DNA from: Kingdonia uniflora
Taxonomy: Eukaryota; Streptophyta; Magnoliopsida; Ranunculales; Circaeasteraceae
NCBI GenBank assembly: GCA_014058105.1
Contig: JACGCM010002435.1
Coordinates: forward strand, 2,294,001 to 2,358,000
Direction: 5' to 3'
DNA: 64,000 nucleotides
Shown here: in pieces, positions 22,082 to 34,400 of the stretch
Layout: every line of letters begins with the position of its first letter
How positions within the stretch are numbered: the first letter of the stretch is position 1
The notes under the pieces: model-generated
Databases searched by the model: none
The model's input: the letters and a program-made list of their open reading frames with translations, nothing else
Told to the model about the DNA's origin: nothing
Program-made: the position numbers and the translations under genes

Positions 22082-22275
22082 TTGAAGAAATTAAAACTTG
22101 GCTCGGTTTGGTGTTTTCGGTCAATCAATATCAAAAATCAAAAACTGAACCGACCTTAATCAATTTTTATATCTAAGAACATAACCAAACTGCAACACTC
22201 GACATAACTGAATTGTGCGGTTTGGTTTAGCTCGGTTCGGCTTGATTTTATCGGTTCATGCTCACCTATATGTGA
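22082..22275 (-). repeat. hAT-like short repeat, copy 3 (inverted)
   Basis: The right edge reads GGTTCATGCTCACCTATA, the reverse complement of the TAGG-TGAGCATG terminus seen in copies 1 and 2. The interior is rich in GGTTTGGTT / CGGTTCGG motifs. Left edge approximate. Confidence 0.5.
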
Positions 22276-22553
22276 TAGCCATAAAGAAGAGGATGGAAAC
22301 ATAGACTGCCTTCCTTAGAAAAAGGATGAATGAAGAGAAAGAATAGAACTGCCCAGTTTGTGGAGTTAGTTCCAGTAGATCAAAATCATGGATTTTAGCA
22401 ATTTTTTAAACTTGTTTGTAGCTATTCTTTTTGAAAGAAAATACAAGTCTTTTATGTCTATCATTATTTTACTTCAAACTATATTTGCTGGAACTCTTGA
22501 AGCCCCTCACTAAACTATAATATTTGTCGATTAACTGGTAAGTTGATGGATCG
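22276..22553. other. Unassigned spacer left of Tat copy B
   Basis: No coding signal. It ends at the target site of Tat copy B; the same pre-insertion locus resumes at 37107. Confidence 0.5.
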
Positions 22554-22558
22554 ATTAG

Positions 22559-23181
22559 TGTAGGGACCTATCCCTTGATCTCACCGAAAGTTGAACTCAC
22601 CTAGTTTAAATTACCTCCATCTCGGACTCATGCTTATTTAACACACTTCCTCACTCAAACATTTCAACCTACCCCACAAACTGGTCAAAAATGTGGGCCG
22701 AACTTAAACTGAAATAGCCTTATCCAGTCAAAGATACCTATCTCACATGAACTCGCCAGCTACTATGTCAATCGCCACTACCCACATTGTTCGGAGAACA
22801 TACCCCAGCACGATGGAGAGCTGTGGAGAAGGCCTATATAAAGAAAAAGCTCCAGAAGAGACAGGGACCAAAAAATTACACAAGAGATCGCCTAGAAAGT
22901 GCATATTCTAGATTCTCGATAAATCGTCAAAATATATAGTTACAAGACTCAAGCATTTTTATTTTTAGAGATCACTTGTAATAAGATATCCGCCTCAAGC
23001 AATAACGATACTTTCAACAAAAATTCTCCATACGAGGTCGTGGTTTTTTTACCTATTCATAAGTTTTCTACACTAAAATTACCTGTTTCATTTCTTTATT
23101 TCTATTAGAATATTATTACAGGTTCATTGGTATGATAGCGAATTCCAAGCCATTTTGAGCTTACAAAATTTGGCCATTACA
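22559..23181 (+). repeat. 5' LTR of Tat copy B
   Basis: TGTAGGGACC...TTACA, 623 bp. TATA box TATATAAA at 22835-22842, with the probable transcription start shortly after. It is near-colinear with the 3' LTR at 36491-37101; differences are scattered substitutions and small indels (for example a missing ACCTATTCATAAGTTT-type segment near 23050). Confidence 0.9.
22835..22842 (+). promoter_or_regulatory. TATA box of Tat copy B 5' LTR
   Basis: TATATAAA, also present at 36768-36775 in the 3' LTR and (minus strand) at 11797-11804 in copy A. Confidence 0.7.
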
Positions 23182-23183
23182 AT

Positions 23184-23201
23184 TGGCGCCGTCTATGAGA
23201 A
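23184..23201 (+). other. Primer-binding site of Tat copy B
   Basis: TGGCGCCGTCTATGAGA starts 2 nt after the LTR. TGGCGCC-type primer sites are standard in plant Gypsy elements. Confidence 0.8.
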
Positions 23202-23253
23202 ATATTGCATTTCTACGATATCCTAAGGCAGTCTTTCATTACAACTTTCAATT

Positions 23254-24963
23254 ATGGTTACTTCTAGATGACCTGCTATTGGAACTCAGCTCGAAGTGTC
23301 CATGGAGTCGGGCAGCTCATAGAGTTACGGGCGAATCTCAACGCAGAGATAAAAAATGTGTTGAACTCAAACTTCAGTTAACAAAGGATCGGGAGCTCCG
23401 GGAAAAAGAGATCGATACAGAACGACAATCTTGTTTGATAGCGCTCAAACAGCATGAAAATTAGATGACAGCAGTATAGACTGCCCTAGAGGCTCTGCAA
23501 AATACTATGTAGGCTTCTCCAGCCAGAGGTCACGATCAGCTTTCAAAGACCTCCCGCGTCTCAGCAAGGGAAAGATTAGGACCTCGGGGAGTCGCCAGTA
23601 AAGCTATTTCTAGGAACTTAGAACGCGAACCATAACCCTCCATACATTTGGGGGGGAAGTTTAGTACAAAGTCAGTCGAGATCACCGAATTTCCATCCGT
23701 CAGGAGGAAGAGCAGTGACCTTAGCATCAAGTTCTAGCACGAGATCACCTGAGCGAAGGTACGAACATTCATCATCCACAGCCAGATTATCCAGAAATTC
23801 AACCTATACGTCTTTACATCACAAAAGAGCATATAGACTTGCGGATTAAGGAGTTGATCGAAGCACAGGTTCTGGGTACTACCGGCGATACCACAAAGTT
23901 ACAAGGAAGTCTGATTGCCAAGGAACTACTCGATATGGTGATACCAAAAGGTTTTCATACTCCCAAAATTTGTAAATACAAAGGTACTGGCCTAAAGGAA
24001 CACATTCACCGATACCATGATCCATTGGAGTTGTACTCCAGTCTCAACCACATCCTCAACCGTCTGTTCGCCATAAGTCTACAGGAGGAACCACTTCGAT
24101 GGTTCCATTATCTCCCTGAGGACTTCATTTACACATTCAATCAGATGCAGAAGCAGTTCATCAAGACGTATACTCACAGCATAGATAATGAGGTGAACTT
24201 GTATTCTCTTATCGGTCTTAAACAGTCGCATAGAGAGAAGCTCGAAGATTTCTCAAGGAAATTCTTAATGCTCGCGCGAAAAGTGGATAACCTCGATCAA
24301 AAACTGGTTGTTACTGCTTTCACAAATGATCTCCAGCTCGACTGCAAGGCCAAAGAATACATCTTCCCTAATAAACCTGCGACCTTGGAGGAGATGATCA
24401 CCAAAGTCAATAGTTACGTCGACCTATAGAGGATGATGTCCGAACGACAGAAATCTACTAAATCCGTCCTCTCTACCGAAGGCCCATCTACAGATCAAGC
24501 CAGTAAACCCAAGGAGGAACAGGGAGATCAGAAATGCACTAAGGGCTACGATGGTTACCCTCGGAAAGGCTGTTCACCAATCAAACCTATCCACCTAAAA
24601 CTGAACGTCTGAGTCTCCACAATTTTTCCACTGCGATTAAAGGATCTCCTTTACCGTGTCTCTCAACCGCAGGAACAAATCGATAATCGACCATATTGCC
24701 TGCATCATAAGGTAAATCATCATACTACTAACAATTGTTATGCTCTACAGCGGTTGCTCGAGTTCATTTTTAAAGAGGGACGGATACTCGAATATATTGT
24801 CGATCTGAAGTCATACAAAGATGGTAGTTATAAGAAGCAGCACAAAGTTATTCAGGTCAATGATCGAGCTAAGGAGAAGCATCTCAACTATATGCACCAC
24901 AGCAACATGATCAAATTAATCAGATTACCAATTCAAACAGATCAAAACGTAGGAGACTATTGA
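23254..24963 (+). pseudogene. Tat copy B gag
   Basis: A probable start ATG lies at 23254. The N-terminal part (to 23830) is frameshifted. The conserved capsid region is open at 23839-24429 and carries the retrotransposon gag-domain pattern: FHTPKICKYKGTGLKEHI, LEEPL-like RWFHYLP, FIKTYTH, LIGLKQSHREKLEDFSRKF and KPATLEEMITKVNSY. A TAG at 24427 interrupts it. Downstream, YCLHHKVNHHTTNNCYALQ resembles the degenerate Cys/His nucleic-acid-binding block of Tat gag proteins (CxxHxxxHxTxxC). The charged tail is open at 24754-24963. Gag forms the virus-like particle in which reverse transcription occurs. Confidence 0.8.
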
Positions 24964-25500
24964 AATACTGCGATCTCACACCGCAAGACAAAGAAGCCAG
25001 GCTTCTTCCTAAGTCGAACAATCGCCGACTCGGGATCTCCTTTGAAGATTACGATACTAGTCATGTCAAGTTTCCACATCATGATGCATTAGTCATAATA
25101 CTCAAGATGAAGAAGTTCGTCATGCACATAATAATGATCGATACGGGAAGCGGCATTGAGATTCTTTTTCAAAGTACGGTCGACCAGATGGGTTTGGCCG
25201 ACCAAGTTATTCACAGTGACACCGATATCAGTGGGTTCAACGGTTCCAAGGAAGAAAAAGTATGGAAGATCATCTTACATATTACCGCAGGACCATCTAC
25301 CATCGGCGTCATTTTCTATGTCATTAATGCCAAATCTTATTATCTCAGGATTATGTTGTGTTGGATACATAACATGGACGCAATCGCTTCTACCTATCAT
25401 CAAGCACTCTGATTCAAACACGACAATGGTATTTATGAAATCAGAGGTAGTCAGAAGCTCCCTCGATCTTGTGAAAATACCGTATCTGCTATCCTAGATA
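24960..25500 (+). pseudogene. Tat copy B aspartic protease
   Basis: The open stretch 24960-25412 starts GISFEDYDTSHVKFPHHDAL. It carries the catalytic motif IDTGSGIEILF (Asp-Thr-Gly-Ser), DISGFNGSKE and the terminal block NMDAIASTYHQAL, all in the spacing usual for a retroviral-type pepsin-fold protease of Tat elements. The catalytic triad is intact. The product would cleave the gag-pol polyprotein. It abuts gag almost without a gap and is followed by a degenerate linker to RT. Confidence 0.85.
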
Positions 25501-26640
25501 CTTCAAATAGATTTGTTGAATAGTAATTACAGGAAGCTGATCACCTCAACAATCAGCCATCCACAGAGGAGCCCACAGAGTATATCAACATTGATGGACC
25601 TAGCAGAGGTACTTTCATTGATACTAAGCTAGTTCAGCACGAAAAAAATGCTCTCATTCAGTTCCTACAACTCAATCGAGACATTTTTGCATGGCCTTTC
25701 GAAGAAATGCCTGGGGTCAATCAAGCCATGGCCTGTCACAAATTAGCTATCAATATCAACGCCGCAGCGGTCAAACAAAAATAATGACAACTTTCACCTC
25801 GTCTTTGAGATGAAGTTAACACTGAGATCGAGAAATTGATCAAAGTAGGATTTATTCGAGAAGACAAGTATCCAGACTAGATATCCAACATTATCACTGT
25901 CTCAAAGAAGAACGGAAATATTTGAGTTTGCACAGATTTCACAGATCTGAACAAACATACTCCAAAGGAAAGTTTCCCTCGTCTAAACATTCATTAGATC
26001 CTCGATTCTAGAGCAGGCCATTACCTCCTATCTATGATGGGCACTGCTTCGGGGTATAATCAAATTCCACTTTTGGAAGAAGATCAAGAGAAAAAACTTT
26101 CATCACTGAAAAAGGTCTTTATTGTTACAAAGTCATGCCCTTCGAACTCAAGAATGCGGGTGCCACAAATCAACGGTTGATGACTACTATGTTCAAAGTA
26201 CACCTAGGGAAAGTTTTTGAAGTCTACATCAACGATCTCTTGTTCAAGAATGTACAGTCAGTCAATCACATCTCAGATCTTAACTATATTCAACATTCTT
26301 AAATCTTACATGATGCGTCTCAACCCTGATAAATGTCAATTCGAGATCAATTCCAGCTGATTTCTCGGTCACCTTATCAGCAAGAAGGGGATTGAGGCCA
26401 ATCCATATCAGATTTAGGCTCTCCTCGACATGCCCTCTCCAAAAACAACAAAAGACGTTCAGAAACTTGCCTGCAAGATTGCCGCTATCAACCGTTATGT
26501 TTCTAAATCTTCAAACTGCTTCTGTTGGCTATTCCTATTACTCCAGGGATGTACCAAATGAGGAAAAGTTTAGCCAAATACAGAGGTCACATGGACACCA
26601 GAATGCGAAGTAGTTTTTTCAGGATTTCAAAACCTATTTG
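25501..26640 (+). pseudogene. Tat copy B reverse transcriptase
   Basis: Blocks in order: RDIFAWPFEEMPGV, HKLAININ, EIEKLIKVGFIREDKYPD, SNIITVSKKNGNI, VCTDFTDLNKHTPKESFP, LLSMMGTASGYNQIPL (the third has the first catalytic Asp region, but normally reads DAYSGYNQI) and, after shifts, the VYINDLLFKN block where YVDD/YIDD should be; the first Asp of the pair is Asn. Stops occur at about 25782, 25878, 25923 and elsewhere. It is inactive. Order and sequence match a Tat-type Gypsy polymerase. Confidence 0.85.
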
Positions 26641-27420
26641 GCGAGGTATCCCATAATAAGTACCCCAGTATATAATGAGGAATTGATTATCTACTTAGCA
26701 GTCACAGATACTTTCCTCAGCTCAGTCCTCATTCGCCTGGAAGAGAAAATATAGAAACCAGTCTTCTTCATCAGCAAGAGCCTCTAGCCAGCGGAAACAA
26801 GGTACTCTAAAATTGAAAAACTTCTTCTCACTCTTGTTTATAATTCACAAAAACTCAAGTACTACTTCCAAGCTCATTCAGTCAAAGTCATGACGATCTA
26901 CCCACTTCGGGAATTTCTATCCAAGAAAGAAAAATCAAGAAGAGTGTAACAATGGTCAGTCAGTTTGGGAGAACATGATATCAAGTTTGAGATGCGTCAT
27001 TCTAAAAAAGGTCAGGCCAATACTGATTTTCTTGCAAATTTTCTAGTAGAGGATCCCAAGTGGGAAGAGCACGACCCAGACCTTACAGAAGAAACACCTG
27101 AAGAGCCACCCCCCAAGCCATTCGACGATTGAGATGAATGGATCACTACATCAGGGTGGAGACTTCTCACAGATGAATTAATAGGATCCGAAGGGTTAGG
27201 AATCGGAATCGTTTTAATTACCCCTTCCAATGAAAGAATTGAGAAATCAATCCGCTTAAACTTTGAGGCCTCAAATAATGTCACCGAGAGTATGAAGCTC
27301 TCATTCATGGACTCAACCTCGCTCTTGAGCTCGATGTCCCCGAACTCTCAGTTTACACAGATTCACTACTCATTGTCCACCACTACTCAGAGCAATATAA
27401 AAAGAATAGAAAGATGATCG
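26641..27420 (+). pseudogene. Tat copy B RNase H (first) and start of second RNase H
   Basis: Decayed first RNase H from about 26640 (EELIIYLAVTDTFLSSVLI, then KPVFFISKS, LLTLVY, YYFQAHSVKVMT) to FEMRHSKKGQANTDFLANFLVE (27000-27050). A linker of acidic and Pro residues follows, then the second RNase H fold begins WRLLTDELIGSEGLGIGIVL (27165) with NFEASNNVTE, YEALIHGL and ELSVYTDSLLIVHHY (27330-27390) after a shift. Two RNase H domains in series is a known Tat-lineage trait. In-frame stops occur at 27132 and elsewhere. Confidence 0.75.
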
Positions 27421-28893
27421 AATACGTAGCCCTCGTTACATATAGGATGAGCAAGTTAGCGAAACTAACTCTTAATTATCTTTCTCGAGGTGAAAACAGA
27501 CATGCCGATTCTTTGGCATATCTTGCCAGGGTCTTGGGTACAGAAGCTCGATATCTCCAGATCAAAATCATTTCAACCCCCAGCATTGATCGCATTTCTA
27601 TATACACGATCAACACTTGGGGCGATAAAGGGAGAGATGACGATTGGCGAAAGCTTTTCTTAGCCTACCTCGGTGTCAACAACCATTGCGATAGACCACT
27701 CTCAGCAGATCCAAAAGGGTACTTACAGCTGATCAAAAAATCGAAGCGCTACACTAATCAAAACTGTATGCTATACCGCCTTTCCGTTACCGAACCTTAC
27801 CTCAAGTGCATCTACAAATCAAAAGAAAATAAACTGCTTCGCGAATTACATGAAGGAACTTGTGGCTCCCATGCCGTAGGTCTATCATTAGCAAACAGAG
27901 CTATCACTCAAGGAGTATTCTGGCCCAGCATGTGCAAGCAAGCAGAGGAGTACTCCCACAGATGCAACACCTGCCAAAGACATTGATACATGATACGTGC
28001 CCCTGCGCTCGAACTCCATGCAAGTAAGATTTTCTGGCCATTCAAAAGATGGGCACTAGATTTCATCGGTAAATTCCCTAACTCCCCAGGTAACTGCCAT
28101 CCCCTACTCGTAGCTACCGATTATTTTACAAAATGGGTAAAAGCAGCTTTACTATGTCAAACCAGAGAAGACGAGGTCATTTATTTTATCAGGTACCACA
28201 TAATCACTCCGTTTGGGTGCCCCCACCTAATTCATATCGATAATAGGCCCTAATTAATGGGAGATAAAGTTGTAACCGTCCTAAACCACCACAATATCAT
28301 CCGCTCACCATCCAATCCTTACTATCCTCAAGGTAATGGCCAAGCTGAAATCACCAACAAAATCATCATGGATGGACTAAAAAAATGGCTTCACTCACAG
28401 AAAAAAAATAATTGGGTTCGCGAGCTGCCTCATGTCCTATGGGCCTATCGTACCACTCCCAAATAACCAACTGGGTATACCCTATTACTCCTTGCTTATG
28501 TTACTGAGGCCATCATTCCTTCTGAATATCATCATCCAGTTCGCGACCACGAGCTAACTGACGTGGAAAATAAGTTCGAATTAGCTTGTAACCTTAATAT
28601 GATAGATGAAACTTGGGAATACGCCATCGCTAACCTAGGTCGATATCATCATATGTTTGCTAGATCGTACGACAACCATATCAGAAGTCGCGCCTTCAAA
28701 ATCAAAGATCTTATCCTCAGAGAAATTTCTTAACATCGCAAAGGGCCTCATGCTGGAAAATTAGTCGACAATTGGGAGGGTCCATCCATTATTACAAGTC
28801 TCTCAAGCCTGGGATCATATTATCTCATGATGCAATAGAGAATCCCCATTTCAAATCCTTGGAACACTAGGCGACTGAGACGGTACTATCGTT
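27414..28893 (+). pseudogene. Tat copy B second RNase H C-terminus and integrase
   Basis: 27414-27986 is open: MIEYVALVTYRMSKLAKLTL, ADSLAYLARVLGTEARYL, then the integrase zinc-binding block HEGTCGSH...CNTCQRH (HHCC, complete). A stop at 27984 precedes 27990-28466 with the catalytic core: RWALDFIGKFPNS (first Asp), HIDNRP (second Asp), a stop at 28252, and [15 protein letters not shown] (Glu). It continues [17 protein letters not shown], then a C-terminal domain decayed by shifts, ending NPWNT-RLRRYYR at about 28893. All three catalytic acidic positions are retained but the frame is broken. Confidence 0.9.
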
Positions 28894-29029
28894 AAGCGTC
28901 TTACTACTCCATTTTCTTTCCTCACTTTTGTTATTTTGTTTTTTAATTCCAAAAGTGAGATTTTCATCTCTACCCAATGTAAATTCTGAACTTATCAATA
29001 AAATTCTAAAATTTTCACAAACATCTCTC

Positions 29030-29935
29030 TACTTATGTAGATTCAACCAAATATCAGATAGGGCAAAGATAATACTAACCTTCATCTACTTCAACTTGTT
29101 TGGGTTATTTATAACTGTTAAATCAAGGATAACACTTGGTTCGGCTGACTCAACTAAATCTCTGCGATTGCAGCAAGTATAAAAACTTTTTTCATATCAA
29201 ATACTCTACCAAACATCAGATAGGGCAAAGATAATACTAGCCTTCATCTACTTCAACTTGTTTGGGGCATTTATAACGGCTAGATCAAGGATAATACTTG
29301 GTTCGGCTAACTCTACTAAATCTCTGCGATTGCAGCAAGTGTAGAAACTTGTTTCAAATCAAAGACTATACCAAACATCATATAATGCAAAGATAATACT
29401 AGCCGTCATCTACTTCAACTTGTTTGGGTCATTTATAATGGCTAGATCAAGGATAACCCTTGGTTTGGCTGACTCTATTAAATCTCTGCGATTGTAGCAA
29501 GTGTTAAAACTTGTTTCATATTAAAGACTCTAGCAAACATCAGATAGGGCAAAGATAATACTAGCATTCATCTACTTCAGCTTGTTCGGGTCATTTATAA
29601 CGGCTAGATCAAGGATAACACTTGGTTCGGCTGACTCTACTAAATCTCTACGATTGAGCAAGTATAAAACCTTGTTTCAAATCAACGACTTTATCAGGCA
29701 TAAGATAAGGCAAAGGTAATACTAGCCTTCAACTCTTTCAATATGTCTGCAACATTTCTATAGTTCAATCAAGTTTCAACTTGGTTTAACTCAACCCATT
29801 TCTGCGATTGAAACAGGTGTAAAAACTTGTTTTATATCAAAGACCCCACCAGATACAAAGATAAGGCAAAGGTTATACTAGCTTTCATCTATTTCAATGT
29901 GTCTGCGATAGATATTATTTATATTTTAGGTCAAA
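29030..29935. repeat. ~160-bp tandem repeat array in Tat copy B
   Basis: Units carry CAGATAGGGCAAAGATAATACTAG at about 29055, 29215, 29375 and 29539, then two more diverged units to about 29930, giving five to six copies of ~160 bp. The first four are far more alike than the last two. It lies between the integrase end and the antisense cargo, matching the array at 18.84-19.35 kb in copy A. Confidence 0.9.
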
Positions 29936-29961
29936 TTCATATTACAAAGAATTCTTTTCTG

Positions 29962-30026
29962 CTGATGGGATATCAGTCGTGCTTCCCCCTATAGTAGGGA
30001 TGTCAGTCGTGCTTCCCCCTACAGCA
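29962..30026. repeat. 30-bp tandem duplication at the end of ORF-C, copy B
   Basis: Two adjacent copies of a unit containing CAGTCGTGCTTCCCCCTA. On the antisense strand they encode a duplicated GGSTTDIP heptapeptide-like unit near the C-terminus of ORF-C. Confidence 0.7.
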
Positions 30027-31404
30027 AGAGGTCGAATATTCATTTTATGAATTACAACAACTTTACCCCTCTCTATCAGGTCAGCAGGTCAAGGGCCCCA
30101 ATTGGTTTCCATGGAGGCCATACAGTTTTCTCAATCTATGTTAACTCCGAAAATATACCCCTTATCCGACAGACTTTTGAACAAGGTATATCATTCTAAC
30201 TCAAGTCTTTTTACTTCCTTTACAAAATACACAACTATCAACTTATAAAGTCTGAGCGTGACGCATCAGGTACGACTATCTTTGCAAATTTTGCTCTCCC
30301 CTTCTCAAGGCGTGACTCCAATCTAGAATACAAGTTCTTCTGATAAATCATTTCCATATCAACTTTAGCATCATGTGTTACATTCTCTTCCAACTTTTTT
30401 ATATATAGCTAATTCAGCCATATTCATGGCCTCCAGGTTCACTACCTGGGCTCAAAGTCTGTTAATTTTTGCGTTCAACTCTTCCCTAGATGGAATATCC
30501 TTTAATAATTCCTCTTTCCTCTCCATCAACATTTCCATTGCCCTGATTTCCCCTTCCAAGACCTTCTTCCTAATAAGAGCAGCATCCAACTTCTACAGAC
30601 ATTTCATTAAGTTTGAATTTCTTCTCTGGACATCCCCCTGAATGCGAGACACGTCACTCTCCAGCTCTCTAATTTGACCTGAGAGACTGACTACATCCCC
30701 ATGGACTAAAGGAGCCTTAACCTCATTTCTACTTCCCCTTGAGCGCTCTCTAGCCTTGGCTTTCTTAGCACGCGCAATGGCTTAGGCCAGTTTGGGCTTT
30801 AATCGTGCCACCCTCTCAATTAAATCATTACACCTTTGTTGCATTTCCCGAAACTCCATATCCTTAGCAAGTAGGGCTATATGAAAATGTTCAGCCGCGG
30901 CTTCCTAAGATGATAGATTTTCTTAAACTACTCTTAGCTCGTTGTCTATTTCATCCATTTTATGTTTCAGTCGCTCCATCTCGTTTTTACAATTCTGAAG
31001 TTCATATTGAAATTGCTCCTCCGATATTTCTAGCACCTGAATACAGTATTGAGCCATGTCAGCCTGCTTACCTTTAATGACCAAAGCGTCAGCCCGACTT
31101 TGAAGCTTCGCGGCGTGCTCTGTTTTCTCTGCCAACATTTTTTGCCCCTTGTCTATTTTAACGTCTTTCTCTTTGACCTTATGAGTGAGGTCGGGAACAG
31201 CCTGGGTTACCTCTGCAAGTTTAAAACACACCTTTACATGTTAATCTCCTCTGTTCTCTTTTACCTCCCTCATCCTATCAAACACCTCTGCAAATTCCCA
31301 GTTACATTGGAGTACATCATCCTCATGCGAGCGAGCTGAATCTAATTTGACCTATACAATATAAAGATATTAATACAGTTCGATTTAGAATACCATCAAT
31401 ATGT

Positions 31405-31441
31405 ATATATATACACACATATATATATATATATATATATC
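31405..31441. repeat. (TA)n microsatellite
   Basis: Run of TA dinucleotides within the ORF-C intron of Tat copy B. Confidence 0.9.
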
Positions 31442-34400
31442 TTCTTTCTAAAATTAAATATGATTTCTAACATCTACGGCGTGCAAATACTTTTAGACTA
31501 AAAAGGTCGGGGTATATTATTAGATAAATGCTTCACGTGATATATTACTAAGTCTAAGGTACACACTTTCGATATGATACTTTATATACTGAGCGTTGAA
31601 TTTTTCTATGCACTATATTAGTGTTATTTTCAAAAAACTAGTAGCATAAATTTTTAATCTGTATCTACATTCTATACAAATCGAAAGACCTATTCTGATC
31701 TAACCTGTAGCTCCTCTCGGGTAGACGGCAAGGCTGTAGAGGTTTCTCCTTCCCTGACCAGTCCGGTCTCTAGATCTTTTATTCTGAGACTCATTTTTCT
31801 AGTGCCTACAAGAAGTTTATAACAAAATAAAAAGGTCAACCTACAAAAGTCTCCTCCATACACACAATCTAACAGTTTACAAATATTCATACAAAAGCAC
31901 ATTTCTACCCTACCTTCTCATTATCACCCTCTGGGAGGTCGGCGTCATCCCCTTGATTGTCAAGCACCGTCTGACAGGAGACACCGTCTAGACCATCAGC
32001 GACCCCCACAGCTACCTCTTCCACTTCTTCATCTTACTTCTCAACATAGGTGTCTGCCTTAATGGCATCTACCTCCTCCTCAGAATAGCCCTTCGACATA
32101 AGGTGGCGCCCCAGCCTATCGCGCTCCCCAATAATCTCCCCTAGATTAGCTCTTGCCTCCGTCTGTAGCTGACCAATTGCCACGACATGGGAAACCTTTA
32201 GAGCCTCCAGCTGCTTTACTCCCATCAGAATATCAGTCCTAGCTCGAGCTAGCTTCTTTTCCAGCTCGATCTTTGTCTTCTTCAGCTCGGATTTTTCCTC
32301 CTCAACTCCGAGCCAAATTCCCTTAACAAGACTAGCAACCAATAGCGCGCGAATCGATCTCAGTGTTAGCTCAAAACACATAAAGCAATCTTTTTACTTA
32401 ATTAATATAATCTTACCATCTTTCTCGTGTCTTCCTCTCCTTGAAGAGCTGCCAGCCTGGCCCTTTCCTCAACCTCCTTAAGGTCGTCCACCACACCAGA
32501 TAGCCCCTCAATAGCCTTCTCCCCCGACTCCCCCAAAGGCTCGACCATTCTCCTTTTTTTTTTTACGACCTCACCACTTCCAGTGGTACCAGAGATCGGC
32601 AGAGTCTTAAACATCCATTTTTTCAGATATTTTTTACCTATTTTTCTCAACATAATGGGTTCCGACTAGACCGAGCTATCCATTCCAGGGGTCTTGACCA
32701 AGTTGGCTTGACCTTCCCCACCAGTTACTCGCTTTTTCCCTTCGTCAACACCCACCATCAGCCTGGTCGGCTGAGCTTTTATAATCTTCTTCGATCTTCT
32801 ATCAACCCTTTTCCTTCTACTAAGTCCAATTCCTTCCAGCACAAATTCGAGATCAGCCGCCTCCTCTACAACTTTTTCCAACAAAGACTTTTTCCTCTCT
32901 ATGGGGGACTTCACACCTGTCATGCGCAATATTTTTACTATCAGCTACAGGCATAAGTTCAAACATAGCAATAATATTATCTATGCATGGCTATACTTAC
33001 TTTGTTTTACAGTTCTAAACCAAAGGTCCAAAGGTTCTTCGTCATCTCTCTGAAGGCAATTACCCTTTACCCATATGACGTTGTCATTCCAGATTCGACC
33101 TGCTGAATTCAGATCGAAGAAGCATTACCGAGATGCGCTCGCACAAAAATATGCCCCACCACTGGCCTTATAATTCTTCACACCATAAAACTGCAAAATG
33201 TCCTTAGGGGTTGTCCTCCTCACTTTCCCCTCATTTTCCCATTTCTCATTCAGATGATCGCAAACAGTTATTACCTCCCACATATTCCTGTTCAATTGAA
33301 CAGGACAGCCCCCAATCGAATTCATAATCCTATTTGCCAAATTGGTAAGGGGAAGACTCAACCCGTACTCTAATTGAGATAGGTAACACAAAAAAACCCT
33401 CAAGGAGGTCACTCCGAACACCCCCCATCAAAATATTCTAATGAGGTCGACTCATCTATACCCCTATCTCATTTTTCCACTTCCAAGTTAGCCAACAGAT
33501 AAAAATATTCTTCTCCCGTCGCTACTGTACAACCCCTCGACTGCTTACCGGCGTATTCTATACTATTACCCCCCGTCCCTCCTACAGCCGCCTTAGCCTT
33601 AAAAAATTCTCTGAAGGCATCAGAACCAGGAGGATAGGATATTAATTGACCAGGAAAACCTGAGAATTGTTCCAATCTTACTTTAACCTTACTATTAGAC
33701 TCAATTGTCCGACCAGAGGTTGACGCCTCGTTAACAGGTGAACTATCCATCTTAACAAGTTCTACGAGCAAGTTTTCAACCCAACACAATTACCACTCAC
33801 GCTCGACCTACATACAGGTTCAGGTATCTATTATTATTTTGTATACATCGATCATTTACGTACAACATATAACTTTAGTATATTCTATGTATTTGTCAAA
33901 ATTATATTGATTTCTACAAGTAGTTATTTTTAAGATTTGTACAAACACATATATACTGCATACGCTTTTACTAACCATCAGTGTCCGAATAAGAATCTAC
34001 AGTAGCGCCAAATCCTTCTCTCCGACGCTACTATATAGCCACCTACGTGATCCAATGTCTTTCGCTCCCTTCGACCGTTGATCACCTTCAGATAACTTCT
34101 TATGAAATCCCCAGCAATCTTTTCGCGTCGCTCTCTCTGTGCTCTCCAAATTTTCTAAAGTTGAAAGACGCTTGAATGATAAGGAATAAGCACTATTTAT
34201 CATTTCTCTCTTTAGCGGCTGGCAGCTATTGTGCCTCGCACGACCCGTCCTCGGTTTTGGAACCGAGTCGTCCTTTCCACTATCCATGCCAGACATCTTG
34301 TACCTTTTCAATAAAGTTGTTTTTCCATCATTACCCCTCCCCTCATATTTTAACCTATTTTTCTCTCATGTTTTCATATCTTTTTCTGACCTTCCCACAC

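Larger units (their letters stand above)
29950..34311 (-). pseudogene. Antisense cargo gene ORF-C of Tat copy B: gypsy-type-transposon-like domain plus long coiled coil
   Basis: Reads leftwards, opposite to gag-pol. Exons: 34311-33972 (MKRYKMSGMDSG, basic/Ser-rich); 33789-33001 (SDAFREFFKAKAAVGG, EYFYLLANLEVEK, YLSQLEYGLSLPLTNLANRI, GGCPVQLNRNMWEVITVCD, TPKDILQFYGVKN, WNDNVIWVKGNCLQRDDEE), ending at donor GTAAGTATA (33000); 32929-32402 (basic Lys/Arg linker); 32381-31950 (EEEKSELKKTKIELEKKLARA, GYSEEEVDAIKADTY, acidic VAVGVADGLDGVS); 31902-31690; and from acceptor TATAG (31352) to about 29950, nearly continuous heptad coiled coil (DLTHKVKEKDVKIDKGQ, EMERLKHKMDEIDNEL). Some stops (33469, 33422, 32034). 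At nearly 1000 codons it would be a large filament-like protein. Its function in the element is unknown. Confidence 0.75.
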
